Part shown: piece after piece, positions 1 through 11,416 of the stretch
How the letters are laid out: each line of letters begins with the position of its first letter
Numbering within the stretch: position 1 is the stretch's first letter
Assembly (NCBI GenBank): GCA_023627715.1
Contig: JAMAHW010000070.1
Location: forward strand, 62,001-126,000
DNA length: 64,000 nucleotides
DNA from: Periconia sp. R9002
Taxonomy: Eukaryota; Ascomycota; Dothideomycetes; Pleosporales; Periconiaceae
Direction: 5' to 3'
The notes under the pieces: generated by a model
The model's input: the letters and a program-made list of their open reading frames with translations, nothing else
The model's database searches: none
Told to the model about the DNA's origin: nothing
Position numbers and translations under genes: made by a program

Positions 1-1628
1 ACGTTTATTGCTGCGACTGGAACGTCCTGCATTTTACGAAGTTCGTCGCTGTTTTGCTGCAGTGCAGCGCATGAGGAGGACCGGTTCGATCAACTCCACG
101 TTCGCGTTCGACATTAATGGATTACTTATTGAACAGGATGACGGTAAGACGAAGGTAAGCATACGCGAAAGTCTGAGCGGTGGATGCTCCTTTAACAGAG
201 TACGTGGGGTGGGTATTAGCCGGTTCATAATTTGCCACATACGACCGGAAAGTCAGGAGGGCAACGGTATGCACAGCGCCCATCTCAACGGCCGTTACGA
301 TTTGGGGGCCGCTGGGGAGTATCCCGGGTGGGCAGTATCTGCGTGCATATCTGCAGGTCAGCGAACGGACGAATCGCAGACACGACAAGGACCGAAGTGC
401 AGGGGGCAAAATCGGCAGGTGACAGTTCAGCCTAGATAGCAGTCCAAATACGGAATTTCTGGAGTAGATGTAGTAACTTGTTAAGTTCAGGCTCATGTTT
501 GTATGTGCAGGTAGGCGCATTTAGTATAGAAAGATAGTTTCCTAAAACATCTTTCAACATTCTAAACCTCAAGATTCGATTTTGCAGTTTAGCCCACACA
601 AACTTGAGCATATTCCGTGAATTATTCACCCATATCCCCTTGTACAGATAAAAAAGCTCGACACATGAAGCAATTATTTGCATTTGAAGTGCCTTAGGTT
701 GAGCCTTAGCATAATCCATTCCTACTTGCGCGGTTTCAAGAAAGACGAGTGCCGAAAATATCAAAGTGGCGTCAAAGGACGTTATGATTTTTCTCTGGCC
801 TACCACTATGTCGATTTGGCTGGTTAGCCAATTCACAGAATCAGATAATGTGTGTCAGGCTGATATTGATATCGAATGGTGGAAGGTAAGTTACATAAGT
901 TTCTGTATTGTCATCTAGTACGAAACGCTGACATGTTCATTAGCGATTGCGTGTAGATTCGAGATTATCTCACGATACTAAGTACCGGCGGATTGGCGTT
1001 GGTCACTACCGAACACCTGCTTTTGTTTGTTATTTTGTAATCTTATTCGGTTGAATGTACGAGTTCAATGGCGCTTGTTTGCATCGCAGTCAAGAGTCAG
1101 ATATGTCCGATGGATAGGGCCATTAAAGGTGTATGTGGTCGCCAAGAGCTGCCTTGTCTGTTCGTCCTGGCTGAGCAGGTTACTGTGTTTTCTTTTCTGC
1201 TTGCGTTGATATCAAGAGTAAAATAATATTGCTCTGCGATTAGTCATACTTACATTTCATGAAAGAAACTATTAATTCTATTCATGACCCTGCTACTGAA
1301 GTAGCAGTACTATGGTGCCCTGATATACCTCATTCATTGATCTTAAATTATTGCCAATGTCTTTATGCTAAGCTAGAATATGGGTTCTGACCTACTACGC
1401 TAGTGATGGTATATAAATATAGTCTTGAAGTATGCGTGATATAATGCCTAGGTGATAGGATGGTGCTATTGTTGACTTTCTTCTCTATAAATTCTTTGCC
1501 AGGTTTTATGATAGTTCTGGATAATTTTGATGCCTCAAATAAGCAATGATGGATAACTATGAGCGAGCCAGCATCATGTCCATATGCAACACCTACTCTT
1601 CACTTTTACAGCCATGCCACCTCCATTT
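1..1628. other. left-edge stretch without a supportable intact gene
   Basis: No reading frame here has a credible start, conserved motif or splice structure. The only part with protein-like composition is a minus-strand open stretch at 432-854, listed separately. The rest (about 860-1628) is AT-rich with short frames only and is probably the 3' flank of the minus-strand gene that ends at 1629. Confidence 0.5.
432..854 (-). pseudogene. possible coding fragment, unidentified
   Basis: This minus-strand frame is open for about 140 codons between two stops and has no ATG near its upstream end; a TGA lies just before it at 855-857. The translation is helix-rich, with a segment around CVELFYLYKGIWVNN and then KFVWAKLQNRIL. 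That faintly recalls the helical N-terminal regions of fungal NACHT/STAND proteins, but no diagnostic motif (P-loop, ankyrin repeats) is present nearby. It could be one internal exon, a decayed gene fragment or a chance open frame. I do not recognise it and assign no function. Confidence 0.2.
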
Positions 1629-4394
1629 TTAACGATTCATCATGTTCGTTAGCCGACTAATGAACGAATTCATCATCATGTCCATTGCTTGCGACTTGAA
1701 TATTGTTTCAAGATCTTTATTTTCCTTATCCTCAGCGCGTGCCACCGCCGCCTCAATGACCTCTTTCCTGGCCTGTTTCTGTTCCACGGTCCACCCTTTG
1801 TACAGCACGTTCAGATCCAGTGGACCATTATCACGGAACAGTCTGGCCGTGCGCGTATGGTATTTCAACATAGTTCTCAAGCAGAGCTCGCTGCGGGGCC
1901 ACTCAGTCTTTTCGTCCTGCTGGCTCAGATACGCGTTCAGTACGCTGGCCGCGGTGTCCATGAAGCGCGGGTAGCAGCCTGTTTTGGGATACGGGGAGAT
2001 GATGGCGGCAGCCGGCTTTTGCGGCGAATTGCCGGTCTTGGTGTGCTCCTCGAAGCGATTATACCATTCTGAGTCGTTGCCGAGAGCAGCATAGATCTTC
2101 TTCCACGTGCTGCTGCACTGGCGCTGCATCATCAGCCAGTCGAAGGAAATGTCTACGATGTCAGCCTCGAGCCACATCGCGTAGTGCTTCAGGATGGAGG
2201 TGATGGTAAAGCCATCGCAGCTGTTAAGAGGTTTGAGAGAGGAGTTTTGCGAGGCTTTCATCTCGCGCGCTAGTCGGCCTCGCGTCGCTTTGGGGTTTTG
2301 GGCTGCGAGGAGTGCCGCAACGATCTGATTGATTTGACCATGGAAAGCTCCGCCGGGGATTTTGGGGACCCAAGTGCCAGTTGCACCTTTGGGCAGGTAG
2401 ACCGTGTCTCCGAAAACGCTTACGTCTCTGAGCAGCCGTGATTTCGCTGTAACGTCTGCGGGTGACGATCTAGGTAGGCCTAGATCGCTGCGGCTGTAGT
2501 TGAGACGACTCGGACTGTACGTCTCAAGCATAGCGTGCGTGAATTGACCGAAAGCGAGATCGAATGAAGTCTGCGCTTCTTCAGGCGTATCAGGCATCTT
2601 GAAAAGTACATATCTAGGGTCTTGGTCGAATAGGACAAACTCCATATCCGGCCACACAGGGCTCTCGGGGTACCTCAGCCGCGTACCCACGTAGACATGG
2701 GCCATGGTGAACACGGAGATAGTCATACTATCATATGAGAGCCCAAGCGCGTGCCAGTACAGAAATCAATGGTATTTCAACATGCCGTTAATCAGAGGAT
2801 TCCGTTTGAAAAAGGACATCTTCTCACTCTTTAGCATCTTGAGTGTAGGATGCCCAGCAATTTTCCCATTTTTACTGAGAGTTTCCCACTGGTTAGAAAA
2901 ACCATCTTCATTGGCCCATGGACTTATATCCCTGAATGCATCTTCAAGTGGTTTATAGACACGCGGAAGAGCGCTTCGTGGTACAAGAGTCTCATCCCAG
3001 GTGCTTTTCATGTTTTGGACGTTCTGAAACATCCAGTTGAAATAGACCTCGAATTCAAAATGTGTTCGCGCTACTGCCTGTCCAAGAATATCCTGTGAGT
3101 CGAGATGGAGTTGCACGCCAAACGTTAATGAGATAGGTATGTCATGAGTTTTGAACATGTTCAAGAGCCCTTGAGAGACGGGGTCTAAGAGCTTGGGCTT
3201 TCGAGGGGCTTCATGAACGAGTCGCATTATCTGCGCAAGCTCAATAGACCTGAGCGTTCGATCATGGACCTTTAGATCTTGGAAGTCTTTTGGAACCACT
3301 TGAGGAACGGTACCTGCCTTTGCAGTCATGTGCCTATGGAGGTACAACTTCAACCCAGCATACACAGGCCAAAAGTCATAGGGCTTTTCCGTTGGCCCAA
3401 TTGCAGCAATACCCAGCTTTTTAGACGGCTTTACAATCTCCTCTAGTTGCCATTTGGCCATTGTTGCATCGTTCATGTAGACTAGCACCGCAGGAAGGGT
3501 GGAGACTGGATATTGGTTCGCCGGCCACTTCTTGGGCCTGGTGCCGAGAAGCTCAAACTGGGCTTCAGATTTTTGGGCGAGTTTTATAGCAGTATCGGTG
3601 ACCATAGCGGGGACGACAAGGTCGACTTTCCCGTCCTTGTAGTTGGACCAGGATTCGCACACAATGTCCCGCATATCTTGTTGTTCCTGCAGCAAAAGGG
3701 AAAGCTTGATCAAGAACTCTTCTTCTATATCCTCTTCATCGAGTTGTAGCTCCACCTCAGATACCTTGGGAAGAGCCTCTTCCGGAGCCTCTTCCTCGTC
3801 AGCCAATGCTGCGGCTTCTTCAACGGTCAATCCAGCAAAGCGATTGTGTGTCGTTAGACCATCCTGCCTTACAACTGGAGCGCCATTTCGAGCTGTTTTC
3901 GGTCCAGGCATTGTTAGAAACGGCCTGAGCGCCGCAAAAGTCTCTTCCAGGATACCTATGAAGTATTCGTGGCGTGCATCACTCGCTCGGTCTCCGTCAA
4001 CTTTGGCTTTGAACCACCTCGAAACCTGCCGGCGCGTTTGAATAGCCCGATTGAAGTATTTGCAGAGACCAATCGGTACCATGATCTCCGAATCTGCTTC
4101 GAAACTAGCTCCGACTATGGCCTCCGCCATAGGGATGAAGTCGGCAACACGAAGTTTAAAAATCCTGGTGGGAGTGGATGCGGCAGTAGATGCAGCCTTG
4201 GCTTTTTGATTGTTCTTTTTCCCACCTCGTTTTCTCGCGTTGGCCTTGGTTTGGGGTTCATTCTGAATCTTCTCCTGAACCTCAAAGCCAATCGATGCAG
4301 CAGTCTCTGCGATCCACCCTCCGATATACTCGGTGGCTTCTTTGTACAGTTTGTACTTCTCGAGAAAGGTCTGATATTGGCTGAGACCGGCCAT
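1629..4394 (-). CDS. DUF6604-family protein, interrupted by one in-frame stop
   Basis: A single frame runs from an ATG at 4394 to a TAA at 1629-1631. That is 922 codons with one internal TGA at 2766-2768. Before the stop (542 codons) the start MAGLSQYQTFLEKYKLYKEA followed by a WIAETA segment is the DUF6604 N-terminal signature, which is widespread in Pezizomycotina with unknown function. A Lys/Arg-rich linker follows at about residues 48-72 and an acidic stretch near 215-240. After the stop, the frame continues with 13 codons and then 365 more that fit the C-terminal half of such proteins; a YDSMTISVFTMAHVYVG-like segment matches the family's helix near this point. No good intron removes the stop. 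A GTCCTT donor with a 90-nt intron is phase-compatible but would delete conserved sequence. The gene is therefore probably a recent pseudogene, or the stop is an error or is recoded. Confidence 0.75.
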
Positions 4395-5784
4395 TGTGAG
4401 TTGCTTGAATAGATTTCTGTATGTTATGTTATTCTAATCAGGATGGAAGACTGAGATCGTCAGAAGTGAGTGGCGTTGGGAGCGATGAGCGAGGGGATTC
4501 GTTTCCAAATGAAAAACCAATTTCTCAGCGCCAGCACTTCAATTGCAAAACGAAGAGAGATAATAATAGTTAAATATTGTGATAAGTCAAGATGTATGCC
4601 GCTTCGTAGAATAGTAGGATAAGGAAGCAAGTAATGGTTGCAAAATCGATTAATTCTTAGAGGTATTTGTGTCGCCACACATGTCGCTAGGCCGGATAGG
4701 CAGGCGGTCGGCTCCTACCGGCAGAAATAACGAGATAAGCGGTACTTATCTCTAACGCTCTCAAGTGCTGTTACATTTGATCAATTGGTGTATAAAGATT
4801 TGCGGAAACACTAGCTTTCTGTGGAACAATATCCAGCAATCTATCTAATAGTCAGAATAACAAGCATGGCGCATATGCCTTATTAATCAATCCAAAAACA
4901 TAGCAGTAGTGTCAGTATTGCCAACAGCACGAGGAGGATAGCGCTAAAGTGCGGCTTGAGAATGGAAAGTTCGTTTAAATTATTTTTAAATCGATTATTA
5001 CCTGCCAAAGCACAAAATCTAGAGTTCAGTGTCAATCTCATATTTTTTATTTCCCCCTTTCCGCGTGGTGGAGTTTGGTCGTGTAAAACTTGAGCACTTG
5101 AGGCTTTCAGTCGTGCTAAAGCATTGGCTCGGTCGCTTAAACCACGACAAGGAACTTGGGGCTGTAACACTGAGCTGCATATTCTGTGCAGTCCGTCTTA
5201 CGGTACATGTACAATGTACTGAGTTCTGATTCGTACTTGAACAGCGTAATTTCGTTTGCATGTAAAACACTTGGGTACGAGGACGCCACCCAGGATATCC
5301 GACATAAATCATGCACACCATCCCCACCCTAGTCGTGCGCTACTTTAAATCATTATGGGGTGGTAGAATGGTGGTTTCCATCTTGACCTATCAGAGTACT
5401 GGAATATTTCGAAGGGTGGCCCCTGAAGAGTAGTTCGGCCCCTAGATATACCCCATACTCCCACCCTCGGAATAAATTAAAAGGCGCTGAAGGCAACTAA
5501 TGGTTCCCTTTAATTTCGCCTCTATCATGATCCCCTTCTTCCACATTACTGAATTGCCGTTGAACCGATGGTTGGAGAACATAATTCCCGGAGATGTCTC
5601 CAGCCCATTTTTCTCTACCAAGTGTTTGCTCACTTCACTCAGCATCAAGGTTATGCACTTCCCTAAAGCTAATATCCCGGACAAACCGCTGCACCTGTGC
5701 AGGCTTGTTTCCAACTGATCACGGACACATCTTGAGGATACAAAGTACAAGTCGACTGCCGGACAGCTACACTTAGTGGATAAG
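4395..5784. other. intergenic region between divergent genes, no gene seen
   Basis: The minus-strand DUF6604 gene starts at 4394 and the plus-strand surface-protein gene starts at 5785, so this 1.4 kb holds both upstream regions. Only short frames without motifs occur. Nothing else is recognised. Confidence 0.5.
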
Positions 5785-6896
5785 ATGGAGGGAAATGCTC
5801 GAAGATCGATTTATGTACAATTTGCGGTGACGGCTTTCTCTCTGATCCATCTATCAGTAACGGTGCTTGCAGACTGTTACTCGCATGATGGTAAGGCCAT
5901 GGACACTCCACATATCTCTCCATCTGGTCGATATGCTCGTGCTGAAGATGATCCAGGCGTACCGGCATTGCTTTCCCAATACTACTTTGGGCCGGAACTC
6001 GTCTCATGCGGGAACGGAACAAACAACTGCTGTCTGCCAGAGCAAAAATGTGGCTCAAACCTGTTGTGCATTTCTGCCTCTGGTTCTACGTTCACCCGCG
6101 AGTATTGCGCAGACCGAGAATGGACGGGTTGCTCACCTTTATGTCCGGAAGGGTATGTTATGTTCGGAACCGCTTATACAAGTCTTGATATCTGACTTTG
6201 ATGGTGAAATGTAGGGGTGCTGCCGGGTGGCAGCTCCGAGAGTGCGGAAAAAATACTTTCTGTTGCGGAGTAAGCTGCGACTGTTTGGGTACGCAGGTAT
6301 ACTTTGTTGACCCACACACCGGCGATGTGAAGAATGCCACCCAAGGCAACTCTGTTGACACAGTGGCATGGTGGAAGGCAAATTCCAGTACAACTTCGAT
6401 ACCGACACCGACAGCAACCCTCACGTCTACCAGCACGGCCAACGCTCTCAGCTCTACGAGCTCTACCACTCCTACCAGCTCTACTAGCTCTGCAGCCAGT
6501 ACCACATCTGCGAATCTTCCAAGCACAAATGCGCCCACGTCAAAGCAGCCGGAACACTCCGCTTCTGCATTATCGGGAGGCGTGGGCATAGCAATAGGAC
6601 TTGGGGGCGCTATTCTTCTCGTCTTATTAAGCGGGATTATATGGTTCTTCGTGCGAAGACGTCGAAAGCAGTTGGAAAGAGACAAGAAAGGGGTCACAGA
6701 GTCTTCGGGGATGGCGCCTAACCATCCGCCCCAGAATCGAGATTATCGCTTCGAGAATTTTTCGGCAACTCACGAAATGGATTGCCCATTCCATACGTTT
6801 GAAGTCAAGGGGTCGATGTTTCAGTACAAACATGAGGTTGATGGGCGAACGATGCCACAGGAGTTGGCGGGGGACAACGTTCGCGTAAGAGAATGA
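5785..6896 (+). CDS. secreted-type single-pass membrane protein, Cys-rich ectodomain, Ser/Thr stalk
   Basis: Two exons, 5785-6152 and 6215-6896, are joined across a GTATGT...TAG intron (62 nt) and give 349 aa. The start is the first ATG of the frame; the codons before it (from 5776) have no ATG. Residues 1-33 are a signal peptide with a hydrophobic core around FAVTAFSLIHLSV. A Cys-rich ectodomain of about 150 residues follows, with motifs such as GTNNCC, CCLPEQKC and NTFCCG. Next come a Thr/Ser-rich, probably O-glycosylated stalk and one transmembrane helix (IGLGGAILLVLLSGIIWFFV). A basic stop-transfer RRRRK and a cytosolic tail of about 75 residues complete it. This is the layout of fungal cell-wall-sensor-like (Mid2/Wsc-like) surface proteins, although no WSC domain is evident. 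Function is unknown; a role at the plasma membrane or wall is inferred from the topology. Confidence 0.8.
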
Positions 6897-7347
6897 GGAT
6901 TCATGATTAGATAACCAGAAATAGGTAATTATAATGAGAGTTCAAGCGCAAGACTCGTACATTGTATAACATTCCAGTAATAAAATTGCAAGATTGTTCC
7001 TAGAGATACAGAATGTATTTGAGGGAAAATTAAAGGTTGACAAGTAACTTTCAAGGTGCAGGTGTTAGGGTATACACCCTGGAGGAAGGTGCGGAGGAGA
7101 GCCGGACATCATTACATAGGCAGATAGCTAGCATACTATACTAATACATATACATCATCCCATACATAAGCCCCTCACAGCAGGTAGCCTTGTGATCGGC
7201 TTCACGATCGAAGAGCAAGATGTTAGGGATACATTATTGAGTTACTTTCAAAAATGATAAAACCACATCATCTGCGAAAAACATAGGCATGTTGTACTAA
7301 CGCATGATTTGTCAACGCAAGAGGTACGCTCATCAACCAATCTACGG
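6897..7347. other. 3' flanks of two convergent genes
   Basis: This is intergenic between the stop of the surface-protein gene and the stop of the minus-strand SDR gene. It is AT-rich and contains only 3'-UTR-like sequence. Confidence 0.5.
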
Positions 7348-8348
7348 TTAGGTTTTATTTTCCCAAGCCTTCAGCTCCTCCTCCGTCCACGCCCATAATT
7401 TCTCCGCCATTTGATAATCTTCTGTAAGCGGCGACCCCTTACCCCCGACACCCACAGGCTCATAATACTGGCCACTCTCTGCCTCAGCGCTAGTCGCTCC
7501 CCAAAGCTGGTTCAACACGCCCTTTTCGACGCTCACACCCGACAAATAAAACACGATCGGCACAAATATCTTCGCTAACAGAAAACTCTGTTTCATGGTC
7601 GTGCTGAGATTGGTATTCACGACTCCCGGATGCATAGCCACTGTTTTAATAGTGGGGTACCGTTTCGCAAGCTGCTTAGCGTACAAAATGTTGGACAGCT
7701 TCGACACGCCGTACTTGACAAGGGCTGACAAGTCAGGATCAGCGGAACGCAGCCTTGAGAAATCGATGCCGTTTTTGGGTGCTCGAATGTGCGAGCGCGA
7801 TGTAAGAATGACTATGCGGACATCCGACTCGGGTTTCGACAGTTCGGCAGTTTTGAGGAGTAGCGGTAGGAGCAGTTTCGTGAGGAGCGCGTGGCCCATG
7901 TGGTTGGTGCCGAACTGGATCTCGTAGCCATCGACTGTGGTGGCATGCGGCACGGCCATGATTCCGGCGTTGTTCATCAGGATGTCGAGGCGGGAGGTTG
8001 TTGCGAGGACCTTGTTCGCGGCCTCCTCGACCGATTTCAAAGACGCAAGATCGAGTTGAATTGGCGTCAGTTGGGCTCCTGGCACCAATTCGACGATCTC
8101 GGCGATTGCAGTTTGAGCTTTCTCCTCACTGCGTAACCCGATGAGGATCTGGGAAGGGTTGTGTTTGGCGAGTTGCAGAGCTGCTTCTTTTCCCAAACCT
8201 GCATTTCCTATGTTTGCAGTGATGGAATATCAGCACTTGCTCATTGGATTAAGTATATAATTCTCAGCAGGGGGGACAGCCTACCTCCAGTGATGAAGAT
8301 GACTTTACCAGAGAGATCTGGTATGGCTTTCGGAGTGAAAGAGGACAT
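7348..8348 (-). CDS. short-chain dehydrogenase/reductase (NAD(P)-dependent)
   Basis: Two exons, complement 8285-8348 and 7348-8207, separated by a 77-nt intron with a GTAGGC donor, encode 307 aa. The splice joins ITG to GNAGLGKE and restores the Rossmann nucleotide-binding motif TGGNAGLGKE at residues 20-29. Further SDR hallmarks follow: LMNNAGIM, the catalytic Ser in LTSRSH and the YGVSK (YxxxK) active site, then HPGVVNT. Length and motif spacing are those of the retinol-dehydrogenase/WW-domain-oxidoreductase-like branch of fungal SDRs. It probably reduces or oxidises a small hydroxyl/carbonyl substrate in the cytosol or at a membrane; the substrate cannot be read from the sequence. It is transcribed away from the transcription-factor gene at 8922, so the two share an upstream region. 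Confidence 0.9.
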
Positions 8349-8921
8349 GGTGCTCGGTGATTCAAAACACAGAAGAAGTGTTCAACTCGGAGCTCAAGCT
8401 ATTTGGACATTTCGTTTTATACCCAAGCAACTCTCACTTTTGAGCCCATGCCGGACGAAAAACGGAGATAAACAGAACTGGATTGCTTTCACAAGTAACA
8501 TAGGTTTCTTTACAATAGCAAGATTTCAAGAAGCCTAGATAGGTAAATGGCTCTACCTATTCGGGAAATCTATGTAGTGTGATGAGGGTAAGTCAATGCT
8601 CAAGTGACTTTGCCGCACTGTCCCTGCCTGGTCAGAAATCCACGTTCCTCATCCATGTTCTCGTTGCATTGTTGGTACAATTTGATGCAGTGAGACGGCG
8701 TGAACATAACCCGAATACCCCTTTGGGAAAGTGGATCTCGCGGTAGACTAACCATCTTCGGGTAAGCGCAAGGAATCTCGCCCCAAGCCCACAACCATGT
8801 GCTCATGTCCTCTCGTGCGCTTGGGACGAGAGAGAAAGCACTACATTTTCCTCGTGAGTGGGTTGCTCATTATCGAAATACCTGAGTTTCAATTGGCTTT
8901 GGCAGATACTCTTTTCGAACT
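8349..8921. promoter_or_regulatory. shared upstream region of the SDR and transcription-factor genes
   Basis: The SDR gene starts leftward at 8348 and the transcription-factor gene starts rightward at 8922, leaving 573 bp for both promoters. No other gene is supported. Co-regulation is an inference from this head-to-head layout. Confidence 0.45.
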
Positions 8922-10621
8922 ATGAGCATGCCATCAGAAATGTCGACGCTCTCGGTTGGCGCTGATGGACGCCGATTGTTTGAGACTCAAGCCAGGGCCA
9001 GTCGCAGCGTCAAGCCCGTGGTCATGGTCTTTGATAGCAAACAACCACAGTCCCGCCGGAACTCTATCAAAACAAGCCGGAAGCAATCCGTGGGGTCGTC
9101 TCAACAGACTTTTGCCTTTGTGAACTTTTCCGGTCCGGGAAAAGCGGACGAAGAATCCCGCCGACTCGTCAAAACCCATGTGATGCAGGACGTCCTCCGT
9201 CGGAAACCAAGTGAATACTACAAGGAGCTTCTTAGGTCCTGGGAAAGTTCGCCTCGAGCCCCGCCATCCCCTCTCTTTACGTTTCCCATCCAGACAGAGC
9301 CCTACATGCTCAAACTGGTTCATGACTGTGGGTAGAAGTTTCACTTTCTCTCCCTCTAGCTAGATGCTGTTTCATAAAGGTGAATAAAGCTAAAGTTGTG
9401 TTAAACTGAGTAGATGCAATTGCCATGGTTCCTACGGAAACCAAAGTCATTGATTCGCCATGGTTCCCGCTGGTTATGACTGATGCCGCGCTTTTCCACG
9501 CCGTTTTGTGTACGTCGGCGCTCTTCAGCTTCTGTGATATACTAGTGCAGAGAAAGCATATGTTGGAATCTATAAGACTGATCAATGACCGCTTACCTGG
9601 AGTCGAGGCTACTTCAGACGCTACCATCACTGCCATACTATTCATGGCGAAAGCGGAGGTGAGCAGTCCATCAAAGGGGAGAAGGACGGTTTTAGAGCTA
9701 ATGATGAGTTCGCAGTATTTCCAAGGAAACCGCGAAGCTTGGGGAGTGCATATGGATGGCATGAAGAAAATTATCGAACTCAGAGGTGGCATTCACGTGC
9801 TGCCGTGGGTAATCCAACAAAAGATCTATGGGTCAGTGATGCTGTTCACCGCCCTACCAGTGACGTTTGCTTATTAACCTTGACATTGTAGCACCGACTT
9901 ACTATACTGCATAGAGTTCGGCGACGTCCCTCACTTCCCGATTACTAGCCTCCCAAAACCCCTATCTCCGCCTGTCCAGTACAATCTACCACCAGCTGTA
10001 GCCGTCCTCGCAGAGCAATACACGCTTGACCTCGAGGTCCTAGCTCTCCTCTCCGAAATTCCAATGCGAAAAATCTCTTCGACAGTGAAGCGTGATACCA
10101 CCAGTCTCCTTTACGGTCTATTGGCCCTTTATTCTCGACCTCAGTATCGACATCCTCTACCCAGCTCCGTTATCCCGTCCAAAACATATCATATTCAAGT
10201 AAAACAAGCGCAGTCTGAGATTGTACAAGAACTGCTCCTCCTCGGTGCTCTGCTTTTTCTCTCCCTCCCAGAAAAACGTCCACTTCCACCCCTCCGTCCC
10301 GTCGACTATGGCTACCTGCTTAATCGCCTTAATCCCTTGACCAGCGCACTCTTTGATGGACACCCATTGCTGCAGCATCCGCACTTTCTGCTCTGGCTCT
10401 CCTTTTTGGGGGACGTCTTTTCTTCCACCTCGATTTCATTTTCCACGTGTCCACGCGAGTGCTCGCCGTTCCGCCTGCAGCTGAGAGCGGTCTCGGCCAT
10501 GCTGAAGATTGTAACCTGGGAAGATATGAGTATCGCGCTGGGCAAGATGTGGACTATCGAGCCGAGATTTGAAGCGCCGTACCGCCGGCTATGGGAAGAG
10601 GCTCAAATTGGTCCAAGATGA
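8922..10621 (+). CDS. fungal-specific transcription-factor-domain protein without a visible zinc cluster
   Basis: Three exons, 8922-9327, 9414-9831 and 9892-10621, total 1554 nt and 517 aa. The second intron (9832-9891) has clear signals. For the first, the phase requires the donor at 9328 (GTGGGT), because the stronger-looking GTAGAA at 9332 is out of phase, so that junction is less certain. The N-terminal part has an FVNFSGPGKADEESRRLVKTH segment, as is common at the start of fungal regulators of this type. The middle has the PWFPLVMTDAALFHAVL signature of the DUF3468-type middle-homology region. The C-terminal half is helical and Leu-rich. No Zn(II)2Cys6 motif is present upstream in frame. 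The protein therefore resembles the DNA-binding-less members of the family, which may act as co-regulators. It is divergent from the SDR and is followed by the FAD oxidoreductase on the same strand. Confidence 0.85.
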
Positions 10622-11416
10622 TGCTATGAAGTCTGAATTCGCATTCACAGCGTAGGGAGGTAGTTGAGGGGATATGAATGATGACAGTAACAAGTGCTAG
10701 AACTCGACCGAAAGTTTTTTGATACGACGTGGAAGATTGAGGAAATGCACAGGGTTTGCCTGAGACAAGCAGAAACCTCTCTGGCATGATTCGGACATTA
10801 TTTCTTTGCCAGCAGATCGCATCGACGACGCGTGCTTTTGAATTCTATCACAATTACTGTTTGAAGACGATGGAATTTGCGACTGTGGACGGCACTGCAA
10901 TACTTCAAGTCTCACGTATGGTCTCTTGTTGAATAATTCTTATCATATATATCGATTCTATCAAAAGTCGGAGATACGCATTTTCTTAGAATACCCGTCA
11001 AAAGCCGACACCGAACCAGGGCGATGGCGCCATTCTCCACACCTAACGGCAGTTTAAACGCGGGGCGACTAAGTCCCCACTCTTGGAAAACCATCCGTCG
11101 CGAAAATCTCAACCTCCATCTGGAAGGTCAGCATCGCTAAAAGCTTGGCAGCACTGCTTGCAGCTCCGTCTGCTAGATAGAGACTCCGACTACAATCTAT
11201 TCCTTCGCGCGAGCTGGGTGTCTTATCGATATAGTGGGCCCATAGCATCCATCGTCACTGAGGACTGGCAAGTCGATACGGTACACGTGACAACGGTATA
11301 TATTCCGCACGTGATTCAACTCCACCGAACATCAAGCATATAAAAACAAGATGGACCTCTCTAGATGGATTTCTCAGCAGCATCCGCTCGAGTTGTCCCA
11401 GGTCACAACGCCTAGC
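10622..11416. other. intergenic, contains the upstream region of the FAD oxidoreductase gene
   Basis: About 0.8 kb lies between the transcription-factor gene and the FAD oxidoreductase. Short frames only. CACGTG-like elements occur near 11284 and 11309, and a TATA-like element is listed separately. Confidence 0.4.
11339..11346 (+). promoter_or_regulatory. TATA-like element TATAAAAA
   Basis: The sequence TATAAAAA ends four bases before the upstream ATG at 11351. If it is the functional TATA box, transcription would begin downstream of that ATG. Translation would then start at the ATG at 11417 (MSSFEAPQS), which lies immediately before the conserved FAD-binding motif. A coincidental AT-rich 5'UTR cannot be excluded. 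Confidence 0.4.

Noticed and set aside
1..860. NACHT/STAND-type receptor gene at the left edge
   Set aside because: Only a vague helical resemblance at 432-854; no P-loop, NACHT or repeat motif is visible, so it is kept only as a low-confidence fragment.
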